DNA of 64,000 nucleotides from Alkalibaculum sporogenes (lineage in GTDB: Bacteria; Bacillota; Clostridia; Eubacteriales; Alkalibacteraceae). A model generated the notes under the pieces. The model was not told the origin of the DNA. It saw only the letters and a list, made by a program, of their open reading frames with translations, and did not search any database. The stretch's first letter is position 1. Every line of letters starts with the position of its first letter. A program made the position numbers and the translations under genes. This document shows, one piece after another, positions 7,126 through 16,650 of this stretch. Location of the stretch: positions 1 to 64,000 of the forward strand of contig NZ_WHNX01000009.1 in NCBI RefSeq assembly GCF_009362815.1, given 5' to 3'.

Positions 7126-8286
7126 ATGAAAAATTTTCAATATAAAATGCCTACAAAACTAGAATTTGGCATCGGATCAAGAAATAAATTGGTGGACATT
7201 TGTAAAGGGCTTAATGCAACAAAAGTATTTATCCTTACAGGTCCTAATATCGTAAAAACGGAAATAATGACTTCTATAAGATCCGTTTTTGACACCTCTG
7301 ATGTAGATTATGAGATTTATTCCGAAATAGTAACTGATCCTCCTATCGACGTGGTGGACAAGACAGCGGAGATTTTAAAAAAAAGCCAAGCTAGTGTTGT
7401 GGTGGCTGTTGGAGGTGGAAGTGTAATAGACACTGCCAAGACAATTTGTATGCTCCAGACTCATGAAGGATCCATAAAAGATTATTTGTTTGGTGGAATA
7501 AAACAGGTGACAAAACCGTGCATGCCCCTTATTTGTTTACCAACAACGGCAGGAAGTGGAAGCGAAGTGACTGCATCGGCTGTTATAACAGACAAGCATA
7601 ACAATATCAAGGTGTCGGTTACTCACGAAAATCTAATTCCAGATGTCGCAATAATTGACCCAGAGTTGCATATGAGTATGCCTCAAGGCGTTACGGCATC
7701 AACTGGAATGGACGCATTGACACATGCCATTGAAGCTTATGTTTCTCTTAATGCAAATCCTATAAGCGATATGAATGCACTTTATGCAATTAAGTTAATT
7801 GGAGAAAATTTAAGAACAGCTGTTTCAAATGGGAACAATTTGGAAGCCAGAAGTAATATGGCATTAGCAAGCACGATTGCAGCCGCAGCATTTATGAATG
7901 GAGGCTTGGGCGTTATACATGGTATCGCTCAATCTATGGGGGGGGTAATTCCCATTTCTCATGGATTGGCAAACGCTATGATATTACCATATGCCATGAA
8001 AAGAAATTTTGTTGGTAATCTTGAAAAATTTAAAAACATTTCTATTGCACTAGGTAAAAACTTAGATGGTTTAAGTCTAAGAGAAGCTGCACTTGAATCG
8101 ATTGAAGGTGTATTTGAATTGGCTAAAGATATAAGTTTACCACTAAATTTGAAGGATGTAGGTTTTAAAAAAGAATATATACCTGAAGTGATTGCAGGCA
8201 CAATGGCGTATCGTCTTTTAGCCGTAAATCCCTGCAAATTAAGTGCTAAGGACGTGGAAAATATCCTGCTTCAGGCCTTTGAATGA
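7126..8286 (+). CDS. Iron-containing alcohol dehydrogenase
   Basis: This is a 386-residue group III dehydrogenase. GGGSVIDTAK (96-105) is the NAD(P)-binding loop. Asp196, His200, His265 and His279 (in GMDALTHAIEAY, GVIHGIAQ and PISHGLANAM) are the expected metal ligands. Placed right after two aminotransferases, it probably reduces a semialdehyde to the hydroxy compound, as 4-hydroxybutyrate and sulfoacetaldehyde reductases do in amino acid and taurine fermentation. The exact substrate is not readable. Confidence 0.92.
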   Translation: MKNFQYKMPTKLEFGIGSRNKLVDICKGLNATKVFILTGPNIVKTEIMTSIRSVFDTSDVDYEIYSEIVTDPPIDVVDKTAEILKKSQASVVVAVGGGSVIDTAKTICMLQTHEGSIKDYLFGGIKQVTKPCMPLICLPTTAGSGSEVTASAVITDKHNNIKVSVTHENLIPDVAIIDPELHMSMPQGVTASTGMDALTHAIEAYVSLNANPISDMNALYAIKLIGENLRTAVSNGNNLEARSNMALASTIAAAAFMNGGLGVIHGIAQSMGGVIPISHGLANAMILPYAMKRNFVGNLEKFKNISIALGKNLDGLSLREAALESIEGVFELAKDISLPLNLKDVGFKKEYIPEVIAGTMAYRLLAVNPCKLSAKDVENILLQAFE

Positions 8287-8303
8287 AAGAGTAGGTGAGA
8301 GTT

Positions 8304-9896
8304 ATGTATGCACAAAAGTGTTTTATAAATGGATGCATTTATTCCATGGAAAATGAAGGTGAAAAATTTGAAGCAGTGGCTGTTAGAGACGGGAGAATCG
8401 TTGCTACTGGGACGTCAGAGGAAATTTTGAGAATTTCCACAGAGGATGTAATAGACCTCAAAGGAAAAACTGTTCTTCCCGGGTTCATAGACACTCATCA
8501 GCATATCCTATCATATACAGAAGGGTTACAATCAGTCAATCTTAGAGAGACCAAGTCTTTTGACGAGGCAAAAAATAAGATTATTGAGAGGGTAATGGAT
8601 ACTCCCAGTGGCAAGTGGATAAAAGGAGTGAAATTTAATCATGAGGATTGGGATTTCCCTATTTTGCCAAGCAAAAAAGAACTAGATGAAATTTCAACAG
8701 AACACCCTATATTGATTAGCCGATATTGTATGCATGTTCATGTGGCAAACAGCATGGCTTTAAGTCTTGCAGGCATAGATAAAAATTTCAAACCATCTGC
8801 TGAAGGTTCAGTGGAGGTGGATCAAAATGGAGAACCTACTGGTGTGCTCTGGGAAAATGCAGTGACACCTTTACTCGAGATAATACCAGATCCTCTGGGT
8901 ACATATGAAGACAAGAAAAATGCAGTAAAAGAAGTATTAAAAGACATGTCATCATATGGGATCACAGGTGTTACTCCAATACAGGGGAAATTTTGTGATG
9001 CTATGGAGTATATCGGTATGTATCAGGATCTTGAAAAAGAAAATAGTCTTCCTGTTAGGATTTATGTATCATTTGATGAATACCCTGTTTTTGGGATGAA
9101 GTCTGGATTTGGCAGCGACATGATAAAATATGGGTTTTATAAAATTTACAGTGACGGTTCATTAGGATCTAGGGCCGCCAAGCTTTTTGAACCATACTAC
9201 GATATGCCAAATGCCACAGGAGTATTAAACTACTCACAGGAAGATATCAATGAGATGGTCAGAAAAGCTTATGATATGAATTTGCAAATTGGTATTCATG
9301 CCATAGGTGATAAAGGCTTGGATATAGCATTAAATGCTATAGAGAATGTTTATTATAAAAATCCAAAACCTGATTATCGATTTCGCCTTATTCATGTAAT
9401 GGTGCTTAATGAAAATCTTATTGAAAGATTAAAAAGCCTTCCAGTAGTACTTGACATTCAGCCCAAATTTGTATCGTCTAATGTAAAATGGTCGGAGCAA
9501 AGACTCGGAAAAGAGAGGGCTAAACTTTCCTATCCGTGGAGAAGGTTGATTGACGAAGGGCTTGTTTTAACAGGTGGATCAGACTCACCAGTGGAACCTT
9601 ACAATCCAATGCTTGGAGTTTATGCAGTTGTAACTAGAAAGAATCTGGAAGGCTATCCCCCACAAGGATATTATCCAGCACAAAGAGTCACAGTATACGA
9701 GGCATTGTCTATGTATACGAAAAATGCCGCATACGCTTCATTTGAAGAGAATATTAAGGGAAGTATAGCAGTGGGAAAACTTGCAGATTTTATTATTTTA
9801 GACAGAGATCCTTTTGTGGTAGAATGTGACTGTTTAAAAGATATTGTAGTGGAAAAGACTTATTTGGCTGGTAGAGACGTCTATACAAGAAGTTAG
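8304..9896 (+). CDS. Amidohydrolase family protein, YtcJ-like (first of a pair)
   Basis: This 530-residue metal-dependent hydrolase is of the YtcJ/N-substituted formamide deformylase type. His65 and His67 in FIDTHQHIL are the first metal ligands; IGIHAIGDKGLDIALNA, RLIHVMVL and TGGSDSPVEPYNPM supply later ligands and the catalytic Asp. The family removes formyl or acyl groups from amines. The ATG at 8304 is preferred over the GTG at 8295 because GTAGGTGAG precedes it and the length then matches the paralogue next door. That neighbour shares long identical stretches, so the pair arose by tandem duplication. Confidence 0.88.
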   Translation: MYAQKCFINGCIYSMENEGEKFEAVAVRDGRIVATGTSEEILRISTEDVIDLKGKTVLPGFIDTHQHILSYTEGLQSVNLRETKSFDEAKNKIIERVMDTPSGKWIKGVKFNHEDWDFPILPSKKELDEISTEHPILISRYCMHVHVANSMALSLAGIDKNFKPSAEGSVEVDQNGEPTGVLWENAVTPLLEIIPDPLGTYEDKKNAVKEVLKDMSSYGITGVTPIQGKFCDAMEYIGMYQDLEKENSLPVRIYVSFDEYPVFGMKSGFGSDMIKYGFYKIYSDGSLGSRAAKLFEPYYDMPNATGVLNYSQEDINEMVRKAYDMNLQIGIHAIGDKGLDIALNAIENVYYKNPKPDYRFRLIHVMVLNENLIERLKSLPVVLDIQPKFVSSNVKWSEQRLGKERAKLSYPWRRLIDEGLVLTGGSDSPVEPYNPMLGVYAVVTRKNLEGYPPQGYYPAQRVTVYEALSMYTKNAAYASFEENIKGSIAVGKLADFIILDRDPFVVECDCLKDIVVEKTYLAGRDVYTRS

Positions 9897-9912
9897 AATA
9901 GGAGGTAAATCC

Positions 9913-11508
9913 ATGAAAGCAGATTTTAGTTTTATTAACGGAAAAATATATACCATGGAAACTAAAGGAGATTTTGTCGAAGCATTTTCAGTCTATGACA
10001 GAAAATTCACAGCATGTGGCACTACGGATGAAATACTCGAAGATCCTGGAAAGAAAGTAATAGATCTTGGTGGAGCTATTATTGTTCCAGGGATGATAGA
10101 TGCCCATCAGCATACCCTCTATCATGCTAAAAATTTACAGACTGTAGATTTGTCAAATACAGCATCTTGGGAAGAAGCTAAGAAAATATTAAAAGAAAAA
10201 GCAGACATGATGCCTTATGGTTCATGGATACATGCAGCAGGATTTGATCATCAGAAATGGAGAGTTCCAGAACTTCCCTTAAAGGAAGATCTAGACGAAA
10301 TATCAACTAGGCATCCAATTGTCATAGACAGATATTGCCTTCATGTTCATGTAGTTAATTCAAAGGTTTTAGACATTGTGGGGATTAAAAAAGGTTATAT
10401 TCCTCATATAGAAAATACCATTGGATTTGATGAAAGTGATGAACCAAACGGAATAATTTGGGATAGTGGTATTGCTCCTGTCCTTAAATTCATGCCGGAT
10501 CCATTAGAGGATTATGAAATCAAAAAGCAGGCTGTATACGATGTACTAACGGATATGAACAAATACGGCATAACAGGAGTTCATCCAGTACAAGGAAAGA
10601 TAGTGGACTCCTATGAATATCTAGGATTATATCAAGATTTAGATAAAGAAGGACGACTTACAGTGCGAATGTATGTAAGTTTTGACGAATTACCTCCTTT
10701 CGGTATGAAGACCGGCTTTGGAAATAATATGGTCAAATATGGATTTTATAAGATATACAGTGATGGTAATCTTGGATCGAGGTCTGCAGCCATGCTAGAA
10801 CCTTTCAGTGACAGGCCGGATATGAAGGGAGTATTGAATTACTCACAAGATGAAATTACTGCCATGTGTCAGGAAGCATATGATAAGGATTTGCAGATTG
10901 GAATTCATGCGATAGGAGATAAAGGACTAGATATAGTATTAAAGGCTATTGAAAAAGTATATTATAAAAATCCTAAAAATGATCCAAGGTTTAGGTTGAT
11001 ACATGCGTTTATAACAAACGAAGACCTTATCATGCGCATTAAGAGGCTTCCGGTGATTATTGACATGCAACCGTGCTTTTTATCTACAAATGTAACATGG
11101 GCGGAAGATAGGCTAGGTCCTGAGCGCATAAAATACGCTTTTCCTTGGAGGCGAATGGTGGACGAAGGAATAATACTTACGGCTAGTTCTGATCTTCCAG
11201 TGGAACATTATAATCCATTTTGGGGGATTTATGCCATAGTGGCTAGAAAGAATCTTGAAGGATTCCCTAAAGAGGGATGGTATCCTAATCAGAGGGTGAC
11301 AACCTATGAGGCTTTAGAAATGTATACAAAGAATGCAGCATATGCATCCTTTGAAGAAGACATCAAGGGAACCATCAAGACCGGAAAATTAGCGGACTTT
11401 GTAGTGTTGGACAGAGATCCTTTTGACACTGACATTGATTCACTTAAAGATATAAAGGTAAGGAGGACTTACTTAGGAGGTAGACTAGTCTATTCTTCAG
11501 ATAATTAG
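9913..11508 (+). CDS. Amidohydrolase family protein, YtcJ-like (second of a pair)
   Basis: This 531-residue protein is collinear with the preceding amidohydrolase and keeps all likely metal ligands: His65 and His67 (MIDAHQHTL), the GIHAIGDKGLDIV His and Asp, RLIHAFIT, and the catalytic Asp in TASSDLPVEHYNPF. One informative difference lies beside that Asp, GGSDSPVEPYNP in the first copy against ASSDLPVEHYNP here, so the two probably act on different acyl groups or substrates. It has its own AGGAGG site 16 bases behind the first copy. No signal peptide is present, so it works in the cytoplasm. Confidence 0.88.
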   Translation: MKADFSFINGKIYTMETKGDFVEAFSVYDRKFTACGTTDEILEDPGKKVIDLGGAIIVPGMIDAHQHTLYHAKNLQTVDLSNTASWEEAKKILKEKADMMPYGSWIHAAGFDHQKWRVPELPLKEDLDEISTRHPIVIDRYCLHVHVVNSKVLDIVGIKKGYIPHIENTIGFDESDEPNGIIWDSGIAPVLKFMPDPLEDYEIKKQAVYDVLTDMNKYGITGVHPVQGKIVDSYEYLGLYQDLDKEGRLTVRMYVSFDELPPFGMKTGFGNNMVKYGFYKIYSDGNLGSRSAAMLEPFSDRPDMKGVLNYSQDEITAMCQEAYDKDLQIGIHAIGDKGLDIVLKAIEKVYYKNPKNDPRFRLIHAFITNEDLIMRIKRLPVIIDMQPCFLSTNVTWAEDRLGPERIKYAFPWRRMVDEGIILTASSDLPVEHYNPFWGIYAIVARKNLEGFPKEGWYPNQRVTTYEALEMYTKNAAYASFEEDIKGTIKTGKLADFVVLDRDPFDTDIDSLKDIKVRRTYLGGRLVYSSDN

Positions 11509-11523
11509 AAAGAGGGTATCAAC

Positions 11524-12450
11524 TTGTCAATAAGCGCACTTATTTTTAATCAGATCATAATAATCATGATCTTGATTGCAGTTGGCGGAGTAAGTTGCAA
11601 AATCGGTCTAATTAGCGATGAGGCAAATAAGAGCATGTCTAAGCTTGTAAACAATGTTGTGAATCCAGCTGTAGTATTTCTCTCGTTTCAGAAACAATAT
11701 GATACTGAACATGCAAAAGGTTTGATTTTTGCATTGGGATTGGCGGGGGTTGCATTCGCGATTTCGATGGCATTTGCATATGGAATTTTACGAAAGGGAA
11801 ATTCAGAAGTCCTTGCAGTTGAACGCTTTTCATGCATTTACCCCAATTGTGGATTTATGGGAATTCCACTGGTTTATGGCTTGTTTGGGACGGAAGGGGT
11901 GTTCTATTTGACTGCCTATCTTACTATTTTTAACATTCTTGTATGGAGTCATGGTGTAACTTTGATGGGAGGAAATCTTGGAGGAGAGGCTTTAAAGAGA
12001 GTGTTAAAAACTCCTGCAATTATTGCTACATTTCTTGGGATAATATTCTTTATTACAGGGTTAAGGCTCCCAGAACTTTTAGACATGTCTGTAGTCTATA
12101 TAGGAAATATGAATACTCCAATGGCTATGATGGTTGGTGGTGCAACCCTTGCTAGAACAGATGTTTTCAATGCACTTAAAAATAAGAGGATATATATTGT
12201 GGCAATAATTAAATTGATAGTCATACCTTTAGCGGTAATATTATCCGCATCATTCTTGAATATCAATCAGGTAATAGTAGTTACCACCATTATAGCTACA
12301 GCTTCACCATCGGCTATAACTGGAACCATGTTTGCATTGACATACGATGGGGATGCATTTTATGCTTCAGAGGTTTTTACTGCAACTACAATTATGTCCA
12401 TAATAACTATTCCATTAATTATATGGATAGCAGAAGTATTTACTATGTAA
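11524..12450 (+). CDS. AEC-family transporter (auxin efflux carrier superfamily)
   Basis: This 308-residue membrane protein has about ten hydrophobic segments and typical AEC features, such as FSCIYPNCGFMGIPLVYGLFG in the first half and ATASPSAITGTMFAL near the end. Family members such as MleP and MdcF move organic acids across the membrane. As the last gene of the cluster, before a strong terminator, it may export the hydroxy-acid product or exchange it for substrate. The start is TTG at 11524 with an AGAGGG site. Confidence 0.85.
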   Translation: MSISALIFNQIIIIMILIAVGGVSCKIGLISDEANKSMSKLVNNVVNPAVVFLSFQKQYDTEHAKGLIFALGLAGVAFAISMAFAYGILRKGNSEVLAVERFSCIYPNCGFMGIPLVYGLFGTEGVFYLTAYLTIFNILVWSHGVTLMGGNLGGEALKRVLKTPAIIATFLGIIFFITGLRLPELLDMSVVYIGNMNTPMAMMVGGATLARTDVFNALKNKRIYIVAIIKLIVIPLAVILSASFLNINQVIVVTTIIATASPSAITGTMFALTYDGDAFYASEVFTATTIMSIITIPLIIWIAEVFTM

Positions 12451-12498
12451 ATATTAAAAATAATAAACTGATATAAATTACATATAAGATTTTTTCAT

Positions 12499-12534
12499 AA
12501 TAATGAGCGACGTATGGATTCGCTCATTATTTTA
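12499..12534 (+). terminator. Terminator of the TRAP/aminotransferase cluster
   Basis: AATAATGAGCGA (12499-12510) pairs perfectly with TCGCTCATTATT (12520-12531) over a 9-base loop and is followed by a T-rich stretch. It closes the unit that begins at 1553. Bases 12535-12700 hold no further gene. Confidence 0.85.
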
Positions 12535-12723
12535 TTTCTACTTTTTAAATTTCACTTTCTCAATTTTCTAATTAATTGTAATAGGAGTATACATATAATT
12601 CTTAGAATTGTAATTAGTAAACCATTGCAACAGTAACTCTGAAGGAAAGAGATGTTTTTATTATATTCATTAGATATATAATAAATAATAAGAGTTTTGT
12701 TGTGATGGAAAGGAGTGAAATCA

Positions 12724-14745
12724 ATGATTGAGTTGACGCAGAGACAAAAACAAATACTGAATGATTTGCTCTACTTGAATACGCCGATTACTGCAAAAGA
12801 CATTTCACTCAAGTTTGGTGTTAGTGTGCGAACAATTCGATACGACATGGATCATATAGAGTCCTGGGTTGAAGAAAAGGGACACAAACTGCTTAAATCT
12901 AAGGGGAAGGGAGTATGGATTGAAAAAAAATCAAGGAAGATGGTTTGCCTTTCTTCACAAATAAAAAGCAATGAAGATTGGGACGACTTTGTTTTAAATA
13001 AAGAAGAGAGGATTGACCTTATCCAGTTGTTTCTATTGAGATCGTCCGGTTATATTACGGCTCAAACTCTGGCGGATCACCTTCGTATTAGTAGAACAAC
13101 AATTATGAAGGATTTGAAGGTTGTCAAAGAGGAAATAGATAAATACGGTATTTCATTGGCCAGCAAACAGAAAAATGGTTATGTGATTGAAGGAAATGAA
13201 TCAGACATACGTGAATACTTAGTCAACATGTTGCTTAAATACATGAATCGAAAAAGTTTGTTTCAGAATTTAACTCATAACCAACGGAAGTCAGAAAAAG
13301 AGGAAAATATATTTGACTTTTTAAATGAAGAAGTATCAACCCTGATAAATGTTGATGACATTAAGAAAGCCATCAAGTCCGGCAAGTATGTGTATGACTT
13401 TTGGATACCAGATGCTTCTTATGAATCTCTAATTGTTCACATTGCAGTAAATATTAATCGACTGATAAAAGGGCAAAATATTAGTTTGGCAAAAGACAAG
13501 GTAGAAGCGGTCAGAACATATGAAGAATACTCAATTGCTGAAAAAATATCTGAAACACTAGAATCACTATATTCAGTAACTTTGCCGGAAGAGGAAATTG
13601 CAAACATAACCATACATCTTCTATCTGCAGACTTAAAATTAAGAGAATTAGCTGAGGATGACTTTGATCATAAATTGTACACTATGTGGGAAATAGTAAA
13701 TCAGATGGTTGGTGCAATTGAAGATAGTTTAAATATAAATTCTTTAAAAATACAAAAATTAAAAGAAGATATTTATAAACATCTAAAGTTAAACTATAAA
13801 AAGTATAATTTGGGAATAAACAATGAAAATCCCTTGTTGGAACAAATCAAGACGAAGTTTGTAGATTCATTTTTACTTGCAAACAGGATGGCAGAGGTGT
13901 ACAAAAAAGCAACAGGTGTAAACATGTCAGAAAGTGAAATCGGTTATATTGCTCTCCATGTAGAAGCGCAAAAGGATATATACATGAAAAATCGTCGAAG
14001 GAGAGCACTTATTGTATGTACAACAGGTGCTGGTTCAGCTAAAATACTGGCAAATCGATTGAGAAATAGTTTTCCAGAGTTGGATATTGTGGACATAACA
14101 TCGGTTTTTGAACTAGAAGACCGTGTAGATGGTTTAAAAGATATTGATCTTGTCATAAGTACTGTTAATTTGTCTTTGAAGGATACTCCCGTTATAAAAA
14201 TAAGTCCACTAGCAGATAAAGAAGACTTTGGACTACTCAAAGAATTCTTGATAGAAAGTAAGTCGTTAAAGTCATTGGAACAAATGGAAACTGGACAGTA
14301 TATTCTAAATTCTCTTATGGGAATATTAGGAAAGTTCGTGTCGGTAATGGATTTAGCGACGATTCGAACAGAATTGGGATTTGCCATCGACTTTTTTCAT
14401 ACTTCTGCGCGAGTATCTGAACAAAATCGTATGGCTAATCAAGTTTTTTCGCAAAAATTATCTTATGTTTTTATTCACATTCACGAAATGCTAAAAGAAA
14501 TTGAAAATACATTGGATGTAAGACTAAGTGAAGAAGACCGTTGGGGGTTACTGATTCATATTACTATGGCACTACCCCGATGGGAAAGCAGAGAATATAA
14601 CGTGGAATCGGAGATTCATACCTATGAAATAAATTATAGAGAGTTATATGGTATTGTAAAAAAACATATGAACATTATTAAAGAAAAATATGGCTTAGAC
14701 GTGCCAAAAGAAGAGATTGTATATATTATTAGATATTTGATTTGA
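12724..14745 (+). CDS. PRD-containing transcriptional regulator, BglG/MtlR type
   Basis: This 673-residue multidomain activator probably controls the cluster that follows. Two N-terminal helix-turn-helix domains (about 5-60 and 95-150, with VRTIRYD and SRTTIMKDL) are followed by two PRDs (about 190-310 and 330-430) and a galactitol-type EIIB-like domain with Cys in LIVCTTGAGSA (about 437). The C-terminal 150 residues look like a third PRD (HIHEMLKEIENTLDVRLSEE) in place of the usual EIIA domain. Phosphorylation by PTS proteins would tune activity. The ATG at 12724 is preferred over the GTG at 12715 because AGGAG lies 8 bases before it. Confidence 0.88.
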   Translation: MIELTQRQKQILNDLLYLNTPITAKDISLKFGVSVRTIRYDMDHIESWVEEKGHKLLKSKGKGVWIEKKSRKMVCLSSQIKSNEDWDDFVLNKEERIDLIQLFLLRSSGYITAQTLADHLRISRTTIMKDLKVVKEEIDKYGISLASKQKNGYVIEGNESDIREYLVNMLLKYMNRKSLFQNLTHNQRKSEKEENIFDFLNEEVSTLINVDDIKKAIKSGKYVYDFWIPDASYESLIVHIAVNINRLIKGQNISLAKDKVEAVRTYEEYSIAEKISETLESLYSVTLPEEEIANITIHLLSADLKLRELAEDDFDHKLYTMWEIVNQMVGAIEDSLNINSLKIQKLKEDIYKHLKLNYKKYNLGINNENPLLEQIKTKFVDSFLLANRMAEVYKKATGVNMSESEIGYIALHVEAQKDIYMKNRRRRALIVCTTGAGSAKILANRLRNSFPELDIVDITSVFELEDRVDGLKDIDLVISTVNLSLKDTPVIKISPLADKEDFGLLKEFLIESKSLKSLEQMETGQYILNSLMGILGKFVSVMDLATIRTELGFAIDFFHTSARVSEQNRMANQVFSQKLSYVFIHIHEMLKEIENTLDVRLSEEDRWGLLIHITMALPRWESREYNVESEIHTYEINYRELYGIVKKHMNIIKEKYGLDVPKEEIVYIIRYLI

Positions 14746-14759
14746 AAGGAGGTTGACAA

Positions 14760-15884
14760 ATGAATGAGAAAATTGTTTTAAAAGGCGGTATGCTTGTAGA
14801 TTCAAATACTGGTTACAGAATTGTAAAAAAGGACATTATGATTCAAGATGGTAAGATTACAGCGGTGGAAAAGGTAATCAATGTAACTGATGCTAAAGTG
14901 ATTGATATAACAGGGAAGATGATTTCGCCCGGTTTCATAGATGCACATACTCATTGTTATACGGCGACTAGCCTAGGAGTGAAACCTGATGATTTGGGAA
15001 TTCAAAGAGGTGTGACCACTATCTTTGATGCAGGAAGTTCAGGCCCAGAAAACTTTGAAGATTTTTTAAACAAAGACATCAAATCTAGCAGCACAAAAGT
15101 TTTTGCACTGCTAAATATCGCGTCAAATGGACTGATTAATACCAGATACGAGCTGGCAGACTTAACCAATATCAAAGTGGAAGAGGTCATAAAAACATAC
15201 GAAAAATATACGGATTACATAGTAGGCATTAAAGCCAGAGCTAGTGCCAGTACCGTAGGTGAACTGGGAATAAAACCCATACAAATTGCCAAGGAGATTG
15301 CAGAAAAACTTGACTTGCCATTGGTAGTTCACATAGGGAACCTCCCACCTAGAATTGAAGATGTTTTGAATCTCATGGGTAAAAACGATGTTATAACTCA
15401 TTGTTTCCATGGAAAGAAAAATGGACTTTTGGACGAAAACGGTCTCATAAAAAAAGAGACAAAAAGTGCTATCAAAAGAGGCGTTAGATTTGACGTAGGT
15501 CATGGATCATCAAGCTTCAGTTTCCTGACGGCTAGAAAAGCGCTGGAACAGGGATTTAAACCAGATATGATTAGTACAGATATGTATAATGATAACATGA
15601 ATGGTCCCGTATATAGTTTGGAGATGACCATCAATAAAATGATTGCTATCGGTCTAGATTTTAAGGATGCAATCAAGGCTATAACTCAGACACCAGCAGA
15701 GATTTTCCGTTTAGACGGCTATGGTACTTTGGCGGTAGGTTCTATTGCAGATTTGACAGTTTACGAGTTAAAAGAGCAACAAAAAACTCTCGTAGACTCT
15801 GATGAAAATATCGTGGAGACGTCAAAAATAGTTAAGACCGAATTTATTATCAAATCGGGAGAAATTAAAAAAGTTACTAAGTAG
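14760..15884 (+). CDS. Amidohydrolase/deacetylase family metallohydrolase
   Basis: This is a 374-residue dihydroorotase-like hydrolase. His63 and His65 in GFIDAHTHCYT bind metal, Lys in VGIKARASAS is the likely carboxylated bridging lysine, PLVVHIGN and VITHCFHG give further His ligands, and DMISTDMYNDN contains the catalytic Asp. It resembles the family seen beside DgaE/DgaF-type genes in enterococci. In this setting it probably removes an N-acyl group from an imported amino-sugar acid before ammonia elimination. It lies 14 bases behind the regulator with an AAGGAGG site. Confidence 0.85.
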   Translation: MNEKIVLKGGMLVDSNTGYRIVKKDIMIQDGKITAVEKVINVTDAKVIDITGKMISPGFIDAHTHCYTATSLGVKPDDLGIQRGVTTIFDAGSSGPENFEDFLNKDIKSSSTKVFALLNIASNGLINTRYELADLTNIKVEEVIKTYEKYTDYIVGIKARASASTVGELGIKPIQIAKEIAEKLDLPLVVHIGNLPPRIEDVLNLMGKNDVITHCFHGKKNGLLDENGLIKKETKSAIKRGVRFDVGHGSSSFSFLTARKALEQGFKPDMISTDMYNDNMNGPVYSLEMTINKMIAIGLDFKDAIKAITQTPAEIFRLDGYGTLAVGSIADLTVYELKEQQKTLVDSDENIVETSKIVKTEFIIKSGEIKKVTK

Positions 15885-15902
15885 AAAGAAGGAGAATGTC
15901 TA

Positions 15903-16274
15903 ATGTCTGTTGAAACTTTGGAAAAGCTCATATCCAAATTTGATTTGGATGAAGATAAATTTAATCGAATAAAAGAAAAGGTTGAGAAGATCACAAAAGT
16001 ATTGGAGGACAATGGTGTTGTGTTTCAAGAACATTTCCAGGTTGGATATTATTCCCACATGATCAGTCTAGTTAAGAGGTTAGAAGAGAATGAGGAGATG
16101 ATTCCATTTGGTGAAGAGGTGTTGAATGAAATTGGATTAGAGTCTATGGATTTATCTCATAGAGTGTTAAAACCGCTGTTTGTCGAATATAACAGAGAGT
16201 TAGATCGTTCTGAAGCTATTTTAGTGGCTATTCATATTCAGACAGCAAAAAATACCATGGAGGGAGGTGAATAG
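15903..16274 (+). CDS. Small single-PRD protein
   Basis: This 123-residue protein is mostly one PTS regulation domain. A histidine in YYSHMISLVKRLEENEEM and another in LVAIHIQTAK match the two positions that are phosphorylated in PRDs. It has no DNA-binding or RNA-binding domain, so it may sense phosphorylation state and act on the regulator at 12724 or on the transporter proteins. It overlaps the RBS region of the next gene, giving tight coupling. The same single-PRD family sits next to the SFCGS/DUF4312 genes in related operons. Confidence 0.8.
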   Translation: MSVETLEKLISKFDLDEDKFNRIKEKVEKITKVLEDNGVVFQEHFQVGYYSHMISLVKRLEENEEMIPFGEEVLNEIGLESMDLSHRVLKPLFVEYNRELDRSEAILVAIHIQTAKNTMEGGE

Positions 16275-16275
16275 G

Positions 16276-16650
16276 ATGAGTAAACAAATAGTTGTTGTCA
16301 TCGGAGATAGATTGGGCAAGGGAAAAAACATTATCGTTGGTATTGAGAAAGCTGGTGGAAAGGCAATTCATATTCCAGGAATGGGCGCAGATATGAAATT
16401 AGGTGATGTTATGCATGAAGAAAATGCAGACATTGGTTTGAGCTTTTGCGGAAGTGGTGGTGCAGGTGCTTTGATGGCTGCGAACAAATATGGTTATAAA
16501 GTAAAGCACAATTTGCGTTCTGTAGAGGCAGGGATAACTGGATTGAAGGAAGGTGCTAAGGTCTTAGGTTTTGGTTTTTTGGATTCTGAGGAGTTGGGGT
16601 TTCGGGTGGTCGAAGAATACAGAAAACTTCAGAAAAAGGAGTCTGAGTGA
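16276..16650 (+). CDS. Glycine-rich SFCGS family protein
   Basis: This 124-residue cytoplasmic protein has the diagnostic motif GLSFCGSGGAGALMA around residues 57-71 and the N-terminal pattern VVVIGDRLGKGKNIIVG. The single conserved Cys in a Ser/Gly-rich loop recalls the phosphocysteine loop of some EIIB proteins, so a phosphocarrier or gating role in a PTS-like transporter is possible; this is inference. The ATG at 16276 follows GGGAGGTG; an in-frame GTG at 16267 lies inside that RBS. The stop overlaps the start of the next gene by one base. Confidence 0.82.
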   Translation: MSKQIVVVIGDRLGKGKNIIVGIEKAGGKAIHIPGMGADMKLGDVMHEENADIGLSFCGSGGAGALMAANKYGYKVKHNLRSVEAGITGLKEGAKVLGFGFLDSEELGFRVVEEYRKLQKKESE

